A stretch of 64,000 nt of DNA from Armigeres subalbatus (lineage: Eukaryota; Arthropoda; Insecta; Diptera; Culicidae): NCBI RefSeq assembly GCF_024139115.2, contig NC_085140.1, forward strand, positions 459,885,506-459,949,505, written 5' to 3'. Positions 33,314-44,167 of this stretch are shown here, in pieces (position 1 is the first letter of the stretch; each line of letters opens with the position of its first letter). The position numbers and the translations under genes were made by a program. The notes beneath the pieces were generated by a model. That model ran no database searches, was not told the origin of the DNA, and was given only the letters and a program-made list of their open reading frames with translations.

Positions 33314-35516
33314 GGATTATTCTAATATTTCACTCAGTCATCATACGAACGAACCTGAATGCTGCCTCATCATCATTGTCGCCGTAGATTTTGAGCCTGC
33401 TTTGCTGGCCAAAGGGATCGAAATCTGCGGCCGACTAGCAGCATCGACGGGAATGACCATGTGAACATCGTTCGTCGCCACGACACAATCCGTAGCTTGA
33501 TCTTGATCCCGAACGAATTGGAGGAAAAACTGGACTTTGCAGACTGGACTGGAAAAGCTCTATCCATGATTGTAATTGTATTTCAGTTCGGTATTTCATT
33601 TTTAAATATTTCTATTTATTCTGGCACAACCTCTCAAATATGTGCTCAAACGGTGTAGTATACAATCTCAGCCCTTGAATGGGACGAAGGGAAACGAAAT
33701 AACTAAAGTCGGTAATACACAAGCTTCATCGCAGTGCTGACGAGTAATAGCTTACAGCACCCCCGCAGGAAGCATAAGAATGATGATGACGATGCAGGCT
33801 GGCGATTAAAGATGGAATGGATTTCGCTTTAGGTCAGTATATTTACTGTTTGTACCAGTCAGGCCTATTTTGAGAAGCTCCCCAACTGGTTATCTCAAAT
33901 GAATGTGATCACTATCAAATAGTGAGAACGGCAAGGCAATTGTTCCCTGAGATAGCAACATAATAATAAATTTGAACCAAACGTTATATTGATTGCATTC
34001 AGCAAGAAAATAAGTTTGATTTTGACAAGAAAAGATTTAAATCTATTTAAATATCTTCGTATACCTATTTGAATGGTGTTCATTATTGTTGGGTACAATA
34101 ACGATCGGAGTAGAAAATTAACCGTGATTAGTTTTATAGTTTTTGATAGTCTTTTAATGCTCAGCTTTGATTTTGTCATACTCAGAACAGACATTTTCAC
34201 GCTACCGCAGCAATGAAAACAGCCATGAAATTAGATACCCATATTTGCATTAATCTGATCTGTTATCATTTCATTATGGTCTAGGAAACGTTTTTACGGA
34301 AATGACCATTAAACTGCGTATTTTAAGTAAACGTCATATACAATGGCAAGCAGTTGAAAAAATGCATTTTGAACATACCCTCGGTAAATCTGGAGCATCC
34401 TCGGTGCCCGAAGACCGATCTAAGATTTTGGAAGGTAATAGAATACTAGAAGAGTATCCACGTCCGATGGTTCCGGTTCACTCAGAATCGGAATATTCTA
34501 CGCTATGTTATGGTGATGCCGTCCATATTTTAAAGATTTGTGTCCTGTTTCGTCAAAATGGTCCACAACGTGTTGACGTTGGGACAATTCAATGTCGCGT
34601 ATTTCCACTTGCGAGCCGATCATCTCGAAAAAGACGAGATCGACTTTGAATTCAACTTCCGCAGTGTTGTCATCACTCCCGAATTGGATCAGTCATACAC
34701 CAAAAGGCGTCGTCGTTTGCGTTGACTGGCTGAAGGTCAAAAAATCGAAGGTCAAAAGGTCGAATGACAAAAGGTCGAAGGTCAAAAAATTGAAAGGACA
34801 AAAGGTCGAAAGGTCAAAAGGTCGGGGGGACAAAAGGTCGAAACAAAAAACACTGCGTCAAAAGATCGAAGGACAAAAGGTGCTCGTTCTTATTTTTTCT
34901 CCCTTTTACCTTATATTTCCTTCCTTCTTTATTTAGCCTTCCTCATTATTCCTTCTTAATTTAAATGTTTCCTTCCTTCCATTATCCTTCCTTCTTTCTT
35001 ATTTCTTGCTTTTTTCTTCCTTCCATATTTCACCTTCCTTTTTCCTAACTTCTTTCTTCTTTTTTTCCTTCTTCCCTTCTTCCGGCTGTTCGGCCACATT
35101 GAGAGTTGACGTAAAGTCAATGTCAACTTCTCTCCACGAACAGCCCAGATAGCCGTGTGGTGTCGGCAGCTGGTTATCTGGCTAAGAATAACATTACGGA
35201 TTGCCTGTTCCAGTGGTAAAAGTCCATCATACTGGTGACCCCTAATTCTCGGTGTGATGCGGCTTTATGCTTACCGTGCCTACGGATGAATGGTTAGGGG
35301 GGTCTAATAAGAACCTAACCGCAAACGGAGCCTGTGAAGCACCAGGGCCCCCTTCACAGTATTTAGCCCTCGCTGCGCTAACCGGAGCTATGGCGTAGTT
35401 GACTTTTTACTTCTCCGAGATAATCGGCTACTCTCATTCAACCTCATCGGGGGGTTAAATAAGAATGGGGTTATGAATATGTGTTTTACCTAGTTTTCAA
35501 CAAATTATCACCTATG
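33314..35516. other. 2.2-kb segment interrupting the satellite; no recognised gene
   Basis: Block A breaks inside a unit at 33313 and the same unit phase resumes about 24 bases further on at 35517, so this segment was inserted into the array with a small deletion. Two open frames (34302-34649 and 34540-34725) are acidic/basic mixed and unrecognised. 35095-35460 is GC-richer (GTGAAGCACCAGGGCCCCCT) and may be the 5' region of a retrotransposon, which I cannot confirm. Confidence 0.45.
34722..35090. repeat. GGTCAAAAGGTCGAA array next to a TTCCTTC polypyrimidine tract
   Basis: 34722-34885 has about ten units close to AAAAGGTCGAAGGAC. 34890-35090 is pyrimidine-rich (TTCCTTCCTTC). This is the strand-reversed layout of 39.45-42.0 kb and a half of the 27.2-28.5 kb structure. 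Confidence 0.75.
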
Positions 35517-36404
35517 TCCTGTGCCATTGTTTCCTATTTGAAATTGGCCAGATCGAACTATGGGATCGAAAGTTATGGCCAAAATACAAATTCATACGAA
35601 AAAATCGCGTAAAAACGTCACTCACTTTTCGGGCACTTATTCTCAACCGATTTGCTCGCAACAAGTTGCATTCGACGCAAAATCCTGTCCCATTGCTTCC
35701 TATTTGAAATTGGCCAGATCGAACTATGGGATCGAAAGTTATGGCCAAAATACAAATTCATACGAAAAAATCGCGTAAAAAATGTCACTCATTTTTCGAG
35801 CACTTATCCTTAACCGATTTGCATTCGACGCAGAATCCTGTCCCGTTGTTTCCTATTGAAAATTGGCCATATCGGACTATGGGATCGGAAGTTATGAGCA
35901 AAATACAAATTTATACGTAAAAATCGCGTAAAAAATGTCACTCGTTTTACAGGCACTTACCCTCAACCGATTTGCTCGCAACAAATTGCATTCGACACAG
36001 AATCCTTTCCCATTGTTTCTTATTGGAAATTGGCCAGGTCGGACTATGGGATCGGAAGTAATGGCCAAAATACAAATTTATACGTAAAAATCGCGCAAAA
36101 AATGTCACTCATTTTTCAGGCACTTATCCTCAATCGAATTGCTCGCAACAAATAGAATTCGACGTATAATCCTGTCCCATTATTTCCTATTGAAAATTGG
36201 CCAGATCGGACCATGGGATCGGAAGTTATGGCTAAAACGCAAACTTTACGAAAAAATCGCGTAAAGAATGTCACTCAATTTTTAGGCATTTATCACTAGC
36301 TGATTTGCTCGCAACAAGTTACATTTGACGCATAATCCTGTCCCAATGTGTCCTATTGAACATTGGCCACATCGAAATATGGGGTCGAAAGTTATGGCCG
36401 AAAC
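35517..36404. repeat. 167-bp satellite, block B (about 5 units)
   Basis: The CGTCACT/TGTCACT marker falls at about 35615, 35783, 35936, 36103 and 36269. One unit is 153 bp because of a 14-bp deletion at GCTCGCAACAAGTT. Divergence increases to the right, as expected for an array edge. The last unit runs into the next TATACGAAAAGG edge at about 36405. Confidence 0.93.
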
Positions 36405-36890
36405 ACCATTTTCGCCTTTTGCCTACAAAGTATACGAAAAGGTTATATGTTCGCTCCAAAACTAAACTTTTAGAGAAGGCCTGGAGTTCCATAGTGTTAA
36501 ATACCAATCGACTCAGCTCGACGAACTGAGATGGTGTCTCTGTGTGTGTATGTGTGTGTGTGTGCGCGCACCAAAAGTGCGAAAAGTTTAGCTCACTTTT
36601 TTGGTACTTATCCTCAACCAATTCACTTACAACAAGTTCCACTCGACGCGGAATCCTGCCGTATTGTTTTATATTGAAAATTTGGAAGATTGGACTATGG
36701 GCACAGACATTATGGCCAAAATACTTTGTGTTTTAAAAAAGGCGCGTAGAAAAGCCTAGCTCACTTTTAATGCACTTACCCTTGATCGATTTACTCACAA
36801 CAAATTGCATTGGACGCGGAATCCTGTTCTATTATTTTCTATTGAAAATTGGCCAGATTGGACTATTACCTTAGAAATTGGCCATAATTT
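36405..36890. repeat. Second, diverged copy of the edge + (GT)n + satellite module
   Basis: The order seen at 32348-32770 is repeated: a TACAAAGTATACGAAAAGG edge, TTAAATACCAATCGACTCAG, a GT tract, then about 1.7 units of satellite with roughly 25 percent divergence from block A (marker AGCTCACTTTT at 36590 and 36749). Confidence 0.8.
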
Positions 36891-37227
36891 TTGCCTTTCT
36901 TGTGCAACAAAGTTGTACCGAAAGGCTATAATTTCTCTCCGAAAACGATCTATCGGATGCTTCCACACTGATACGCTTCCTCCCTTTTCATACGGGAGTT
37001 TGGCAAAACGACGGTCATGAGATTTATATCATAACAAATATTGCTCTCCGCTCGATGGGAATGACATTTTCGTTTTCTTTTGTGTAGTCGGAGCTTCAGT
37101 TTAACAAACATCCAAAAGTAAAATCCTCAAAATATATGACTGGGTAAAATAAAACATGGGTATGTACGTCAAAAAGATTAGAATAGGAAAAAAATTGTCG
37201 AAATTCTTATTAGCATATTGAAGATCA

Positions 37228-37391
37228 AGTTGAAAACCGAACCGAGGTCTCGCGACAATCGCATTTTCTCGCATTTCCGGATGTTGCAACTGCATCGCGA
37301 GTAGTGCGCATCTGTGCCATAATCGTGCACCACTCGCGATGCAGTTGCGACATTCGGGAATGGGACAAAATATGATTTTCGGTTTTCAACT
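37228..37391. repeat. Hairpin-forming fold-back with a pre-miRNA-like stem
   Basis: The outer arms AGTTGAAAACCGAA (37228-37241) and TTCGGTTTTCAACT (37378-37391) are perfect complements. The inner arms 37272-37309 and 37325-37362 pair over about 38 nt with around six mismatches and a loop of about 15 nt; the core GCAACTGCATCGCGAGT is perfect. It has no coding capacity. Confidence 0.8.
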
Positions 37392-37679
37392 GGAACTACA
37401 ACATCTTTGCTTGAAAAAATCCGATTTTCATAGAACGGACAAAGATTTTTTTTTCTTTTTTACTCCTAGCTACTAGCTCATCTATTTTCAAGCACACACA
37501 TTTTACGAAGGTCGAGAAAGGCACCATCACCGCTAGGTGGATTAATCTGGTTTTTACATGCGATTCCATTCTTCAATTTTTTCTCGAAATAGCATGGAGT
37601 GAACTGGAATTAAATGAATAAGTATTTCGTAATGAACGTCGAAATTCCGCAGTCAATGACATTCTCTGCTTTAAATTAC

Positions 37680-38035
37680 CTGAATTACCTTAGGGACTTC
37701 CAGAAGAACTTCCTGAAAATTTTCCGAAGAAATTCTTAAAGAAATTTCCTTAAGAATTATGATAGAAGTTTTGTGGGAATTCCGAAAAGAATTCTAGGAG
37801 GAACTATCCGAAGAATTCCTGGAGAATCTTCCCCAAAGTGGAAACTATGGAAGAATTCTTGGAAAAACTTCCGAAGGAATATTAGCAAGAACTTCTAAGG
37901 GAAATCATGGAGGAACTTCCTGAGGATTTTCTGGAGGAACTTTCGGAGACATTTTTGAAGGATCTTTGGAGGTTTGGAAGAACTTCCGAAGAAATCAGAA
38001 AAAATATTTTAAGCTCTTTTTAGTGGAATGTATTC
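37680..38035. repeat. Decayed GGAATTCC-type minisatellite
   Basis: Diverged units (AACTTCCGAAGGAATATTAG-like) at about 24-bp spacing. It is separated from the regular array at 38277 by the fold-back insertion 38037-38276, so the two were probably one array. Confidence 0.7.
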
Positions 38036-38036
38036 A

Positions 38037-38276
38037 ACCGTCTAAGACGAGTTAAGTACTCTCCATTTAATTCCACCAATTATTTCGATATCTTTGCAGA
38101 TTCGTATTTCGACCACAACTGTGTGGTCGTCTTCAGTGTCTCGTATTTGACTCGACTCGTCGTCAAGTACGAGACACTGAAGACGACCGCACAGTTGTGG
38201 TCGAAATACGTATCTGTAAAGATATCGAAATAATTGGTGGAATTAAATGGAGAGTACTTAACTCGTCTTAGACGGT
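38037..38276. mobile_element. Long fold-back element inserted in the minisatellite
   Basis: ACCGTCTAAGACGAGTTAAG onward pairs with the reverse complement ending CTTAACTCGTCTTAGACGGT. The arms are about 110 bp and near-perfect, with a second internal palindrome around ACAACTGTGTGGTCGTCTTC. A related shorter copy is at 58787-58954, and both are preceded by TAAGCTCTTTTAGTGGAATG-like sequence, so the element may extend left to about 38010. Non-coding. Confidence 0.88.
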
Positions 38277-38605
38277 TCCGAAGGAATTCCTGGAGGAACT
38301 TCCGGAGGAAATCTTGGAGGAACTTCCGGAGGAACTTCCGAGGAAATTCCTGGAGGAACTTCCGGAGGAATTCCTGGAGGAACTTCCGGATGAATTCCTG
38401 GAGGAACTCCGGAGGAATTCCTGGAGGAACTTCCGGAGGAATTCCTGGAGGAACTCCGAAGGAGTCCCTGGAGGAACTTCCGGAGGAATTCCTGGAGGAA
38501 CTTCCGGAGGTATTCCTGGAGGTACTTCTGGAGGAATTTCTGGAGGAATTTGCGGAGGAATTTCTGGAGGAACTTCCGGAGGAATTCGTTGAGGATCCTC
38601 TGAAG
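38277..38605. repeat. GGAATTCCTGGAGGAACTTC minisatellite, 24-bp unit, about 13 copies
   Basis: A nearly regular array of GAATTCCTGGAGGAACTTCC(GGAG). One unit is 21 bp (GAACTCCGGAG variant), which shifts the open frame but does not close it. The frames on both strands (38080-38649, 38234-38635, 38314-38592) give Glu-Glu-Leu-Pro or Gly-Gly-Thr/Ile-type pseudo-peptides and are not genes. It resembles 15000-15455 in unit and strand. Confidence 0.95.
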
Positions 38606-38828
38606 AAATCCCTAAGAAATATTGGCGCTAGATGAAAATGATCTATCACGCCACCGCTGGTAAAAATTTAATAGGCGCACAGGTCTACTCTAAACCAGTG
38701 AAACCCAAAGTGCGGCCCTCCAAGCCTTTTCCTGCGGCCCGTGAAGCATTTAAGAAAATACATTACATGTAGCCCATTGATAAGCATCAAGTAATAGGAA
38801 AATCTGTCCCTCGTGCCCATTTCTCGTT

Positions 38829-39069
38829 CTTAGGATCATAAGCGCGTAACTGTATTGATCGATTTCTGTTATTCGATTTTATATTTCGTCAATACCTCAT
38901 TTGTTTCAAAATCTACAACCGTGATGTTGCTACTGTTGCAAGATGCGACCATCCTTTTCATTCCAAACTATTAAATATTCTCAAAACTACCGCAATTCGC
39001 TACAATAATAAGAAGAAAACAACGACGAAGAGAAATCGATCAATGTAGTTACGCTTTTATGATACTAAG
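38829..39069. mobile_element. MITE with CTTAGGATCATAAGCGCGTA termini
   Basis: The ends 38829-38868 and 39029-39069 are inverted repeats of about 38 bp with a few mismatches (CTTAGNATCATAANNGCGTA, then ACTNNATTGATCGATTTCT). The body is non-coding. A partial relative is at 59319-59410. No clear target duplication. Confidence 0.78.
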
Positions 39070-39440
39070 CTCGAGATTTATTCGTTGTAATCGGGGAACC
39101 TGTCAAGTTCACATCATAATTGATGTTGAAGCACTATATATAAAGCATGAATCTTTTTATTATTATTATTAATGAAAATGATCTAAGAAGTGATATTGTG
39201 TAGGCTAACAGCAAACATACTACGAGGTTATTTTTCCGCGTTATGAAAATTAATAACCGTGTATCACTTACAATCAATAATTTAATATCAATAATGTTAT
39301 CGTAAGAATTCTCCGTAACAGGAATGCTTTAAATCTTCAAAATAAATTGTGATTGGTAAGAATTCAACTGAAAAAATGCTGAATTATCAACTCCAGATAA
39401 AACATTGACTGTTTGCTATCGTAACAACGTATTTTATTTA
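39070..39440. other. No gene recognised
   Basis: AT-rich non-coding sequence without visible structure. Confidence 0.3.
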
Positions 39441-39651
39441 AAAAATGGAATAATAAGGAAGAATGGATATGGGGATTAAAGAAGGAAAAATGAGTAACGA
39501 AGAAGGAAGGGAAAATTTAGAAGTAAGAATGAAGAATGGGGAAGGAAGAAGGAAGTTGGAAAAAGGAAGAAGGGAGAAAGAATGAAAATGGAAGAAGAAA
39601 AAAGAAGAATTAATAAAGAAGAAAGAATAAAAAAGAAGGGAGGAGGTAGAT
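39441..39651. repeat. GGAAGAA polypurine tract, left part (interrupted by RTE)
   Basis: A purine-rich tract that continues at 41787-41880 on the other side of the RTE element. GGAGGAGGTAGAT at 39639-39651 is the left copy of the RTE target duplication. Confidence 0.85.
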
Positions 39652-39680
39652 TCATTTCATTTCATTTATTTAGTCTGCAT

Positions 39681-41786
39681 CTATACAGATAACACTGAAT
39701 CAACAATTTGACGCCACAATACACGGTTCGAGGCCGCATCTCTCCATCCTCGAATACGCCCCACGCTCGCCAAGTCGTTCTGCACCTGGTCTGCCCATCT
39801 CGCTCGCTGCGCTTCACGTCGTCTCGTACCTGCCGGATCGGAAGCGAACACCATCTTTGCAGGGTTGCTGTCCGGCATTCTTGCAACATGCCCTGCCCAT
39901 CGTACCCTTCCGGCTTTAGCTACCTTCTGGATACTGGGTTCGCCGTAGAGCTGGGCGAGCTCATGGTTCATTCTTCGCCGCCACACACCGTCTTCTTGTA
40001 CACCGCCAAAGATGGTCCTAAGCACCCGTCTCTCAAATACTCCGAGTGCTTGCAAGTCCTCCTCGAGCATTGTCCATGTTTCATGTCCGTAGAGGACTAC
40101 CGGTCTTATTAACGTCTTGTACATGACACATTTGGTGTACATGACACATTTTTCGACCGCAATTTCTTCTGGAGCCCGTAGTAGGCCCGACTTCCACAGA
40201 TGATGCGCCTTCGTATTTCACGACTAACGTTGTTGTCAGCCGTTAGCAAGGATCCGAGGTAGACGAATTCCTCGACCACCTCGAAGGTATCCCCGTCTAT
40301 CGTAACACTGCTTCCCAGGCGGACCCTGTCGCGCTCGGTTCCACCCACAAGCATGTACTTTGTCTTTGACGCATTCACCACCAGTCCAACTTTTGTTGCT
40401 TCACGTTTCAGGCGGGTGTACAGTTCTGCCACCTTTGCAAATGTTCGGCCGACAATGTCCATGTCATCCGCGAAGCAAATAAATTGACTGGATCTGTTGA
40501 AAATCGTTCCCCGGCTGTTACACCCGGCTCTCCGCATGACACCTTCTAGCGCAATGTTGAACAACAGGCACGAAAGTCCACCACCTTGTCTTAGTCCCCG
40601 GCGCGATTCGAACGAACTGGAGTGTTCGCCCGAGATCTTCACACAGTTTTGCACACCATCCACCGTTGCTTTGATCAGTCTGGTAAGCTTTCCAGGGAAG
40701 CTGTTCTCGTCCATAATTTTCCATAGCTCTACGCGGTCTATACGATCGTATGCCGCCTTGAAATCAACGAACAGATGGTGCGTTGGGACCTGGTATTCAC
40801 GGCATTTTTGAAGGATTTGCCGTACAGTAAAGATCTGGTCCGTTGTCGAGCGGCCGTCAACGAAGCCGGCTTGATATTAACGCATTTGCCCAAAAGTACA
40901 CGCGGTGCTCCCCAGAGGAAACGACGCACCGCACTTTTTGCTGCCCGTATACTCGATTCTTATGGGGAGATAACATTGCGGCGTTTCCAAGGGTGCGGTT
41001 GTTCCTTTTGAATGGGAAACGCCGCGTGGAATCTTGTGCAAACGCGCTTTTGGAAACATTACAACAGCCGCGCGGTGTATCGTATTGACAGCACCCTACA
41101 ATAACTTCCCACGAACTCGTTCACTAATGGTGACAGACGACGGAAGATGATCTGGGATATCACTTTGTAGGCGGCATTAAGGATGGTGATCGCTCGAAAG
41201 TTCTCACACTCCAGTTTGTCACCTTTCTTGTAGATGGGGCATATAACCCCTTCCTTCCACTCCTCCGGTAGCTGTTCGTTTTCCCAGATTCTGACTATCA
41301 GTTTGTGCAGGCAAGTGGCCAGCTTTTCCGGGCCCATCTTGATGAGCTCAGCTCCGATACCATCCTTACCAGCTGCTTTATTGGTCTTTAGCTGTTGAAT
41401 GGCATCCTTAACTTCCCTCAAGGTGGGGGCTGGTTGGCTTCCATCGTCCGCTGAACTGACGTAGTCATCTCCTCCGCTGCCTTGACTTTCATTGCCTGTA
41501 CTCTCAGCGCCATTCAGATGTTCCTCGTAGTGCTGCTTCCACCTTTCGATCACCACACGTTCGTCCGTCAAGATGCTCCCATCCTTATCCCGGCACATTT
41601 CGGCTCGCGGCACGAAGCCTTTGCGGGATGCGTTGAGCTTCTGATAGAACTTGCGTGTATCTTGAGAACGGCACAGCTGTTCCATCTCCTCGCACTCCGC
41701 TTCTTCCAGGCGGCGTTTCTTCTCCTGAAAAAGGCGGGTCTGCTGTCTCCGCTTCCGTCTATAACGTTCCACGTTCTGCCGGGTAC
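39681..41786 (-). pseudogene. RTE reverse transcriptase (disrupted)
   Basis: Read from 41786 down, the linker (RRKRRQQTRLFQEKKRRLEE) is followed by RT fingers (LKTNKAAGKDGIGAELIKMG, WKEGVICPIYKKGDKLECEN). After the insertion comes the RT palm, with LRQGGGLSCLLFNIALE and the catalytic FADDMDIVG near 40470, then the C-terminal domain with LIRPVVLYGHETWTM, VLRTIFGG and RVRWAGHVARM. The frame shifts near 40125-40145, where a short stretch containing ATGTGTCATGTACA is duplicated. The insertion and the frameshift make it non-functional. The remaining sequence is well preserved, so the copy is relatively young. Confidence 0.92.
40877..41100. mobile_element. 224-bp MITE-like insertion inside the RTE RT
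   Basis: The RTE frame resumes exactly when this segment is removed (...FVGSY then QAGFVDGRST...). An ATA direct repeat borders the insert (40874-40876 and 41101-41103). It contains a perfect inverted repeat GCGGCGTTTCC / GGAAACGCCGC (40979-40989 and 41025-41035) and inverted subterminal CACGCGGTG-like and CCGCGCGGTG motifs. No coding capacity. TA or ATA as target suggests a DNA transposon derivative; the superfamily is uncertain. Confidence 0.75.
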
Positions 41787-42000
41787 GGAGGAGGTAGATG
41801 AAAGAAGGAATAAAGCAGAATAAAGAAGGAAGAAGGATAAAGAAATACGAAAGAAGAAAAAAGAAAGATAGAAAATGAAGAGGGAATAAGGAAGGAAATA
41901 AGTCCGTTCCGACCATTTTCTTCGGTTTTTTCCCCTTTCGACGTTTTGTCCTTCCGATCTGTTGTTCCTTGCGACCATTTGTCCCTGCGGCCTATTCTCA
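41787..42000. repeat. Polypurine tract, right part, plus CGACCWTTTTGTCC array
   Basis: 41800-41900 continues the purine tract. 41905-42000 has diverged units of CGACCATTTTCTTCGG / CGACGTTTTGTCCTTCCG, the reverse complement of the array at 34722-34885. Confidence 0.7.
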
Positions 42001-43830
42001 TCTGACCTTTTTTAAAACTTTTGTTCCTGACTCGAGCTAGACGATTTGTATCGTGAAAAAACTTATTTTTAGGGGTTATTCATAAATAACGCCCCATATC
42101 ACGACTTCAAGAGCAGATTAAAGTTTATATAGTTAATATAGACGAAGTGGAAGAAATTTGTGGGACCTTCGCAGACTGCGGGGCTGACCTTGACCACGGA
42201 TCGTCCGAGTGAAAAAAAAAAGCTTTTTTTAATTCTACCCAGCCACTTCAAGCTGAGTTAGATAATAATAATAAAACCCGAACAAAATCAAGTTGCAGAT
42301 TATTACTCTGTGAAGTAGCGTTCAAATGGAAAACGATAAGTCATTCGGATCGAAAGCCTGAAATTTGCTCAACCCTACAGCATATAATTAATTGCTTGAA
42401 CATCTGATATTGTTAGTGCCATGTTTTCTGTATGTATGCATCATTTAAGTTGCGTTTCTCTCCATCGCATTCCTGAAGATATATGATTCGATTTAGAAGA
42501 GGCCAAAATATTTTCTTCAAAGTATGAAATAATTATAAATTTAAAATGGAAAACAATATTCATGAGATTAGCCCACATTTGAAACTTGGCTTCAACCAAC
42601 CGGCGGTGGTGGTGGTGGCGCTTACCGGGTGCGGCAGGTGTAACTCAACGCAGCACTTGATATTGAAGAAACCGAAACATAATTTATAAGCATTTGCTGT
42701 GCATCCCAATTTTATTGTTTTGTTTCCCGACGGATTGGATTACTTCCTGTCTTGCGACCAGTAGGGAATGGGAAGGTTCTTGGTGTTAATTGAATTAATT
42801 ATAGGGACCGCGGGCCAGTCTAGCAATTTCAGATGTTTAGCGGCTTCTGCCTTTTGAATGTGGTTTTGCGTTTTGGGTATCGTTTTTGGGTATATATGCT
42901 CTGGGGATTCACGATACTGGCGGTAATTAGGAAATTGGTTAGTTTTTTTATGAATGTGAATGATTATAATTATGTTCAAGTGGAGAAATCATTTATCATC
43001 ACTTTCAGACTTCAAATTGAGTAGTACATGATAAGCATGAACACTTCACGAAATTGCCATCACTACTCAATTTTAATTTTTTGTTATCGTTTTACATTAT
43101 CAGTATTAGGGCCTACTTAATGTTCTAATTGACAGTTTTCCTGTTTAAATTCAATATCTTTGTACTTATAGTGAGTATTAGAAATTGTTAGTTGTTAAAG
43201 CTGCCGGATTGTAATGCACCGGTTTAATCAGTTCAGTTTGTTATGTTACAAATACTGATTTGTCGTACAGATAATATGTCCAATTTTCTTGTTTTCTAGG
43301 ATCAATTTGTTCAATTCAGATTAGTAGAAAGTTAATCGAATGATAACGACAGCCTGAATATCCTCCACACGGAGCGTTTCGTGGCGCAGCGGAAAGAAGC
43401 GCGTTTATGAAGTATACCAAGATAAAGGTAGCTGGAGATGCGGAGTTTGCGAGGATAAATTCAATTTTGCACACAAGAAACAAACTTTTTAAATGTTTAA
43501 TTCAAACCGCTTTTTATTCATACGCTGCGAATTCGACGTAGAAAGCTATACCAAAGATAGTTATTGAATAGCTTAACAATCAGTTGCAACCTACAATAAA
43601 AACAATATAATGAATAATAAAAACGAGAACGACGGTAAAAACTTTAAGTTAAAATAGAACAATCATTTCCGTACTCCTCTTAGAGAGAAATATAACATCT
43701 ACAAATTCTTCTGTTAAGCTATTAAAATTAGACTGGAAGTAGAACAGACAAAAGCTGTAAGATCTTAATAAGATGATTATGATGATATTGATGACCATTG
43801 ACCTTGGTCCCACCCATAACATCATCATAA
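42001..43830. other. No gene recognised
   Basis: AT-rich non-coding sequence, with a short (GGT)n run at 42604. A minus-strand frame at 42740-42979 has no recognisable domain. No clear transposon ends. Confidence 0.35.
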
Positions 43831-44167
43831 GGCGACAATGGGTCTGGGGAGTGTAGGGTGGTCTAACCGGTAGTACCGAAACCGGTAATACCGGTATTAC
43901 CGATCAGTTTTGGGTACCGAAAATACCGGTATTCGAGACGGAAAATACCGGTATTTTCGGTATTTTGAATTTTGTTGTCAGAATGATAAATCTCGAATAG
44001 TTTTCACCTACATATATCAGCTAAACTGCATGTAATTGATGTCCCATAGATGGGACAAATATCCGGTTATAAGCAGTAAAGCATCGTGCAAAAAAAGAAC
44101 AATTAAATGCGTGCATGAGTAACTTTGCCCAAGTTCACGATATAAAAAAAAATGATCATCATCATTA

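Larger units (their letters stand above)
39652..41786 (-). mobile_element. 5'-truncated RTE-clade non-LTR retrotransposon with 13-bp target duplication
   Basis: The element lies on the minus strand and is flanked by exact 13-bp direct repeats (39639-39651 and 41787-41799, GGAGGAGGTAGAT). Its 3' end is an (AAATG)n-type tail at about 39651-39670, typical of RTE elements, which use short tandem tails rather than poly(A). The 5' end is truncated: coding starts inside the region between endonuclease and RT. A 224-bp insertion (40877-41100) splits the RT. It sits in a polypurine tract. Confidence 0.93.

Noticed and set aside
35095..35460. GC-rich block considered as the 5' UTR of a non-LTR retrotransposon or an RNA gene
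   Set aside because: No coding region follows and I cannot match it to a known 5' end; left as unassigned.
38080..38649. 189-codon minus-strand and 133-codon plus-strand frames that look like a repeat protein
   Set aside because: Same minisatellite artefact, partly running into the fold-back at 38037-38276.
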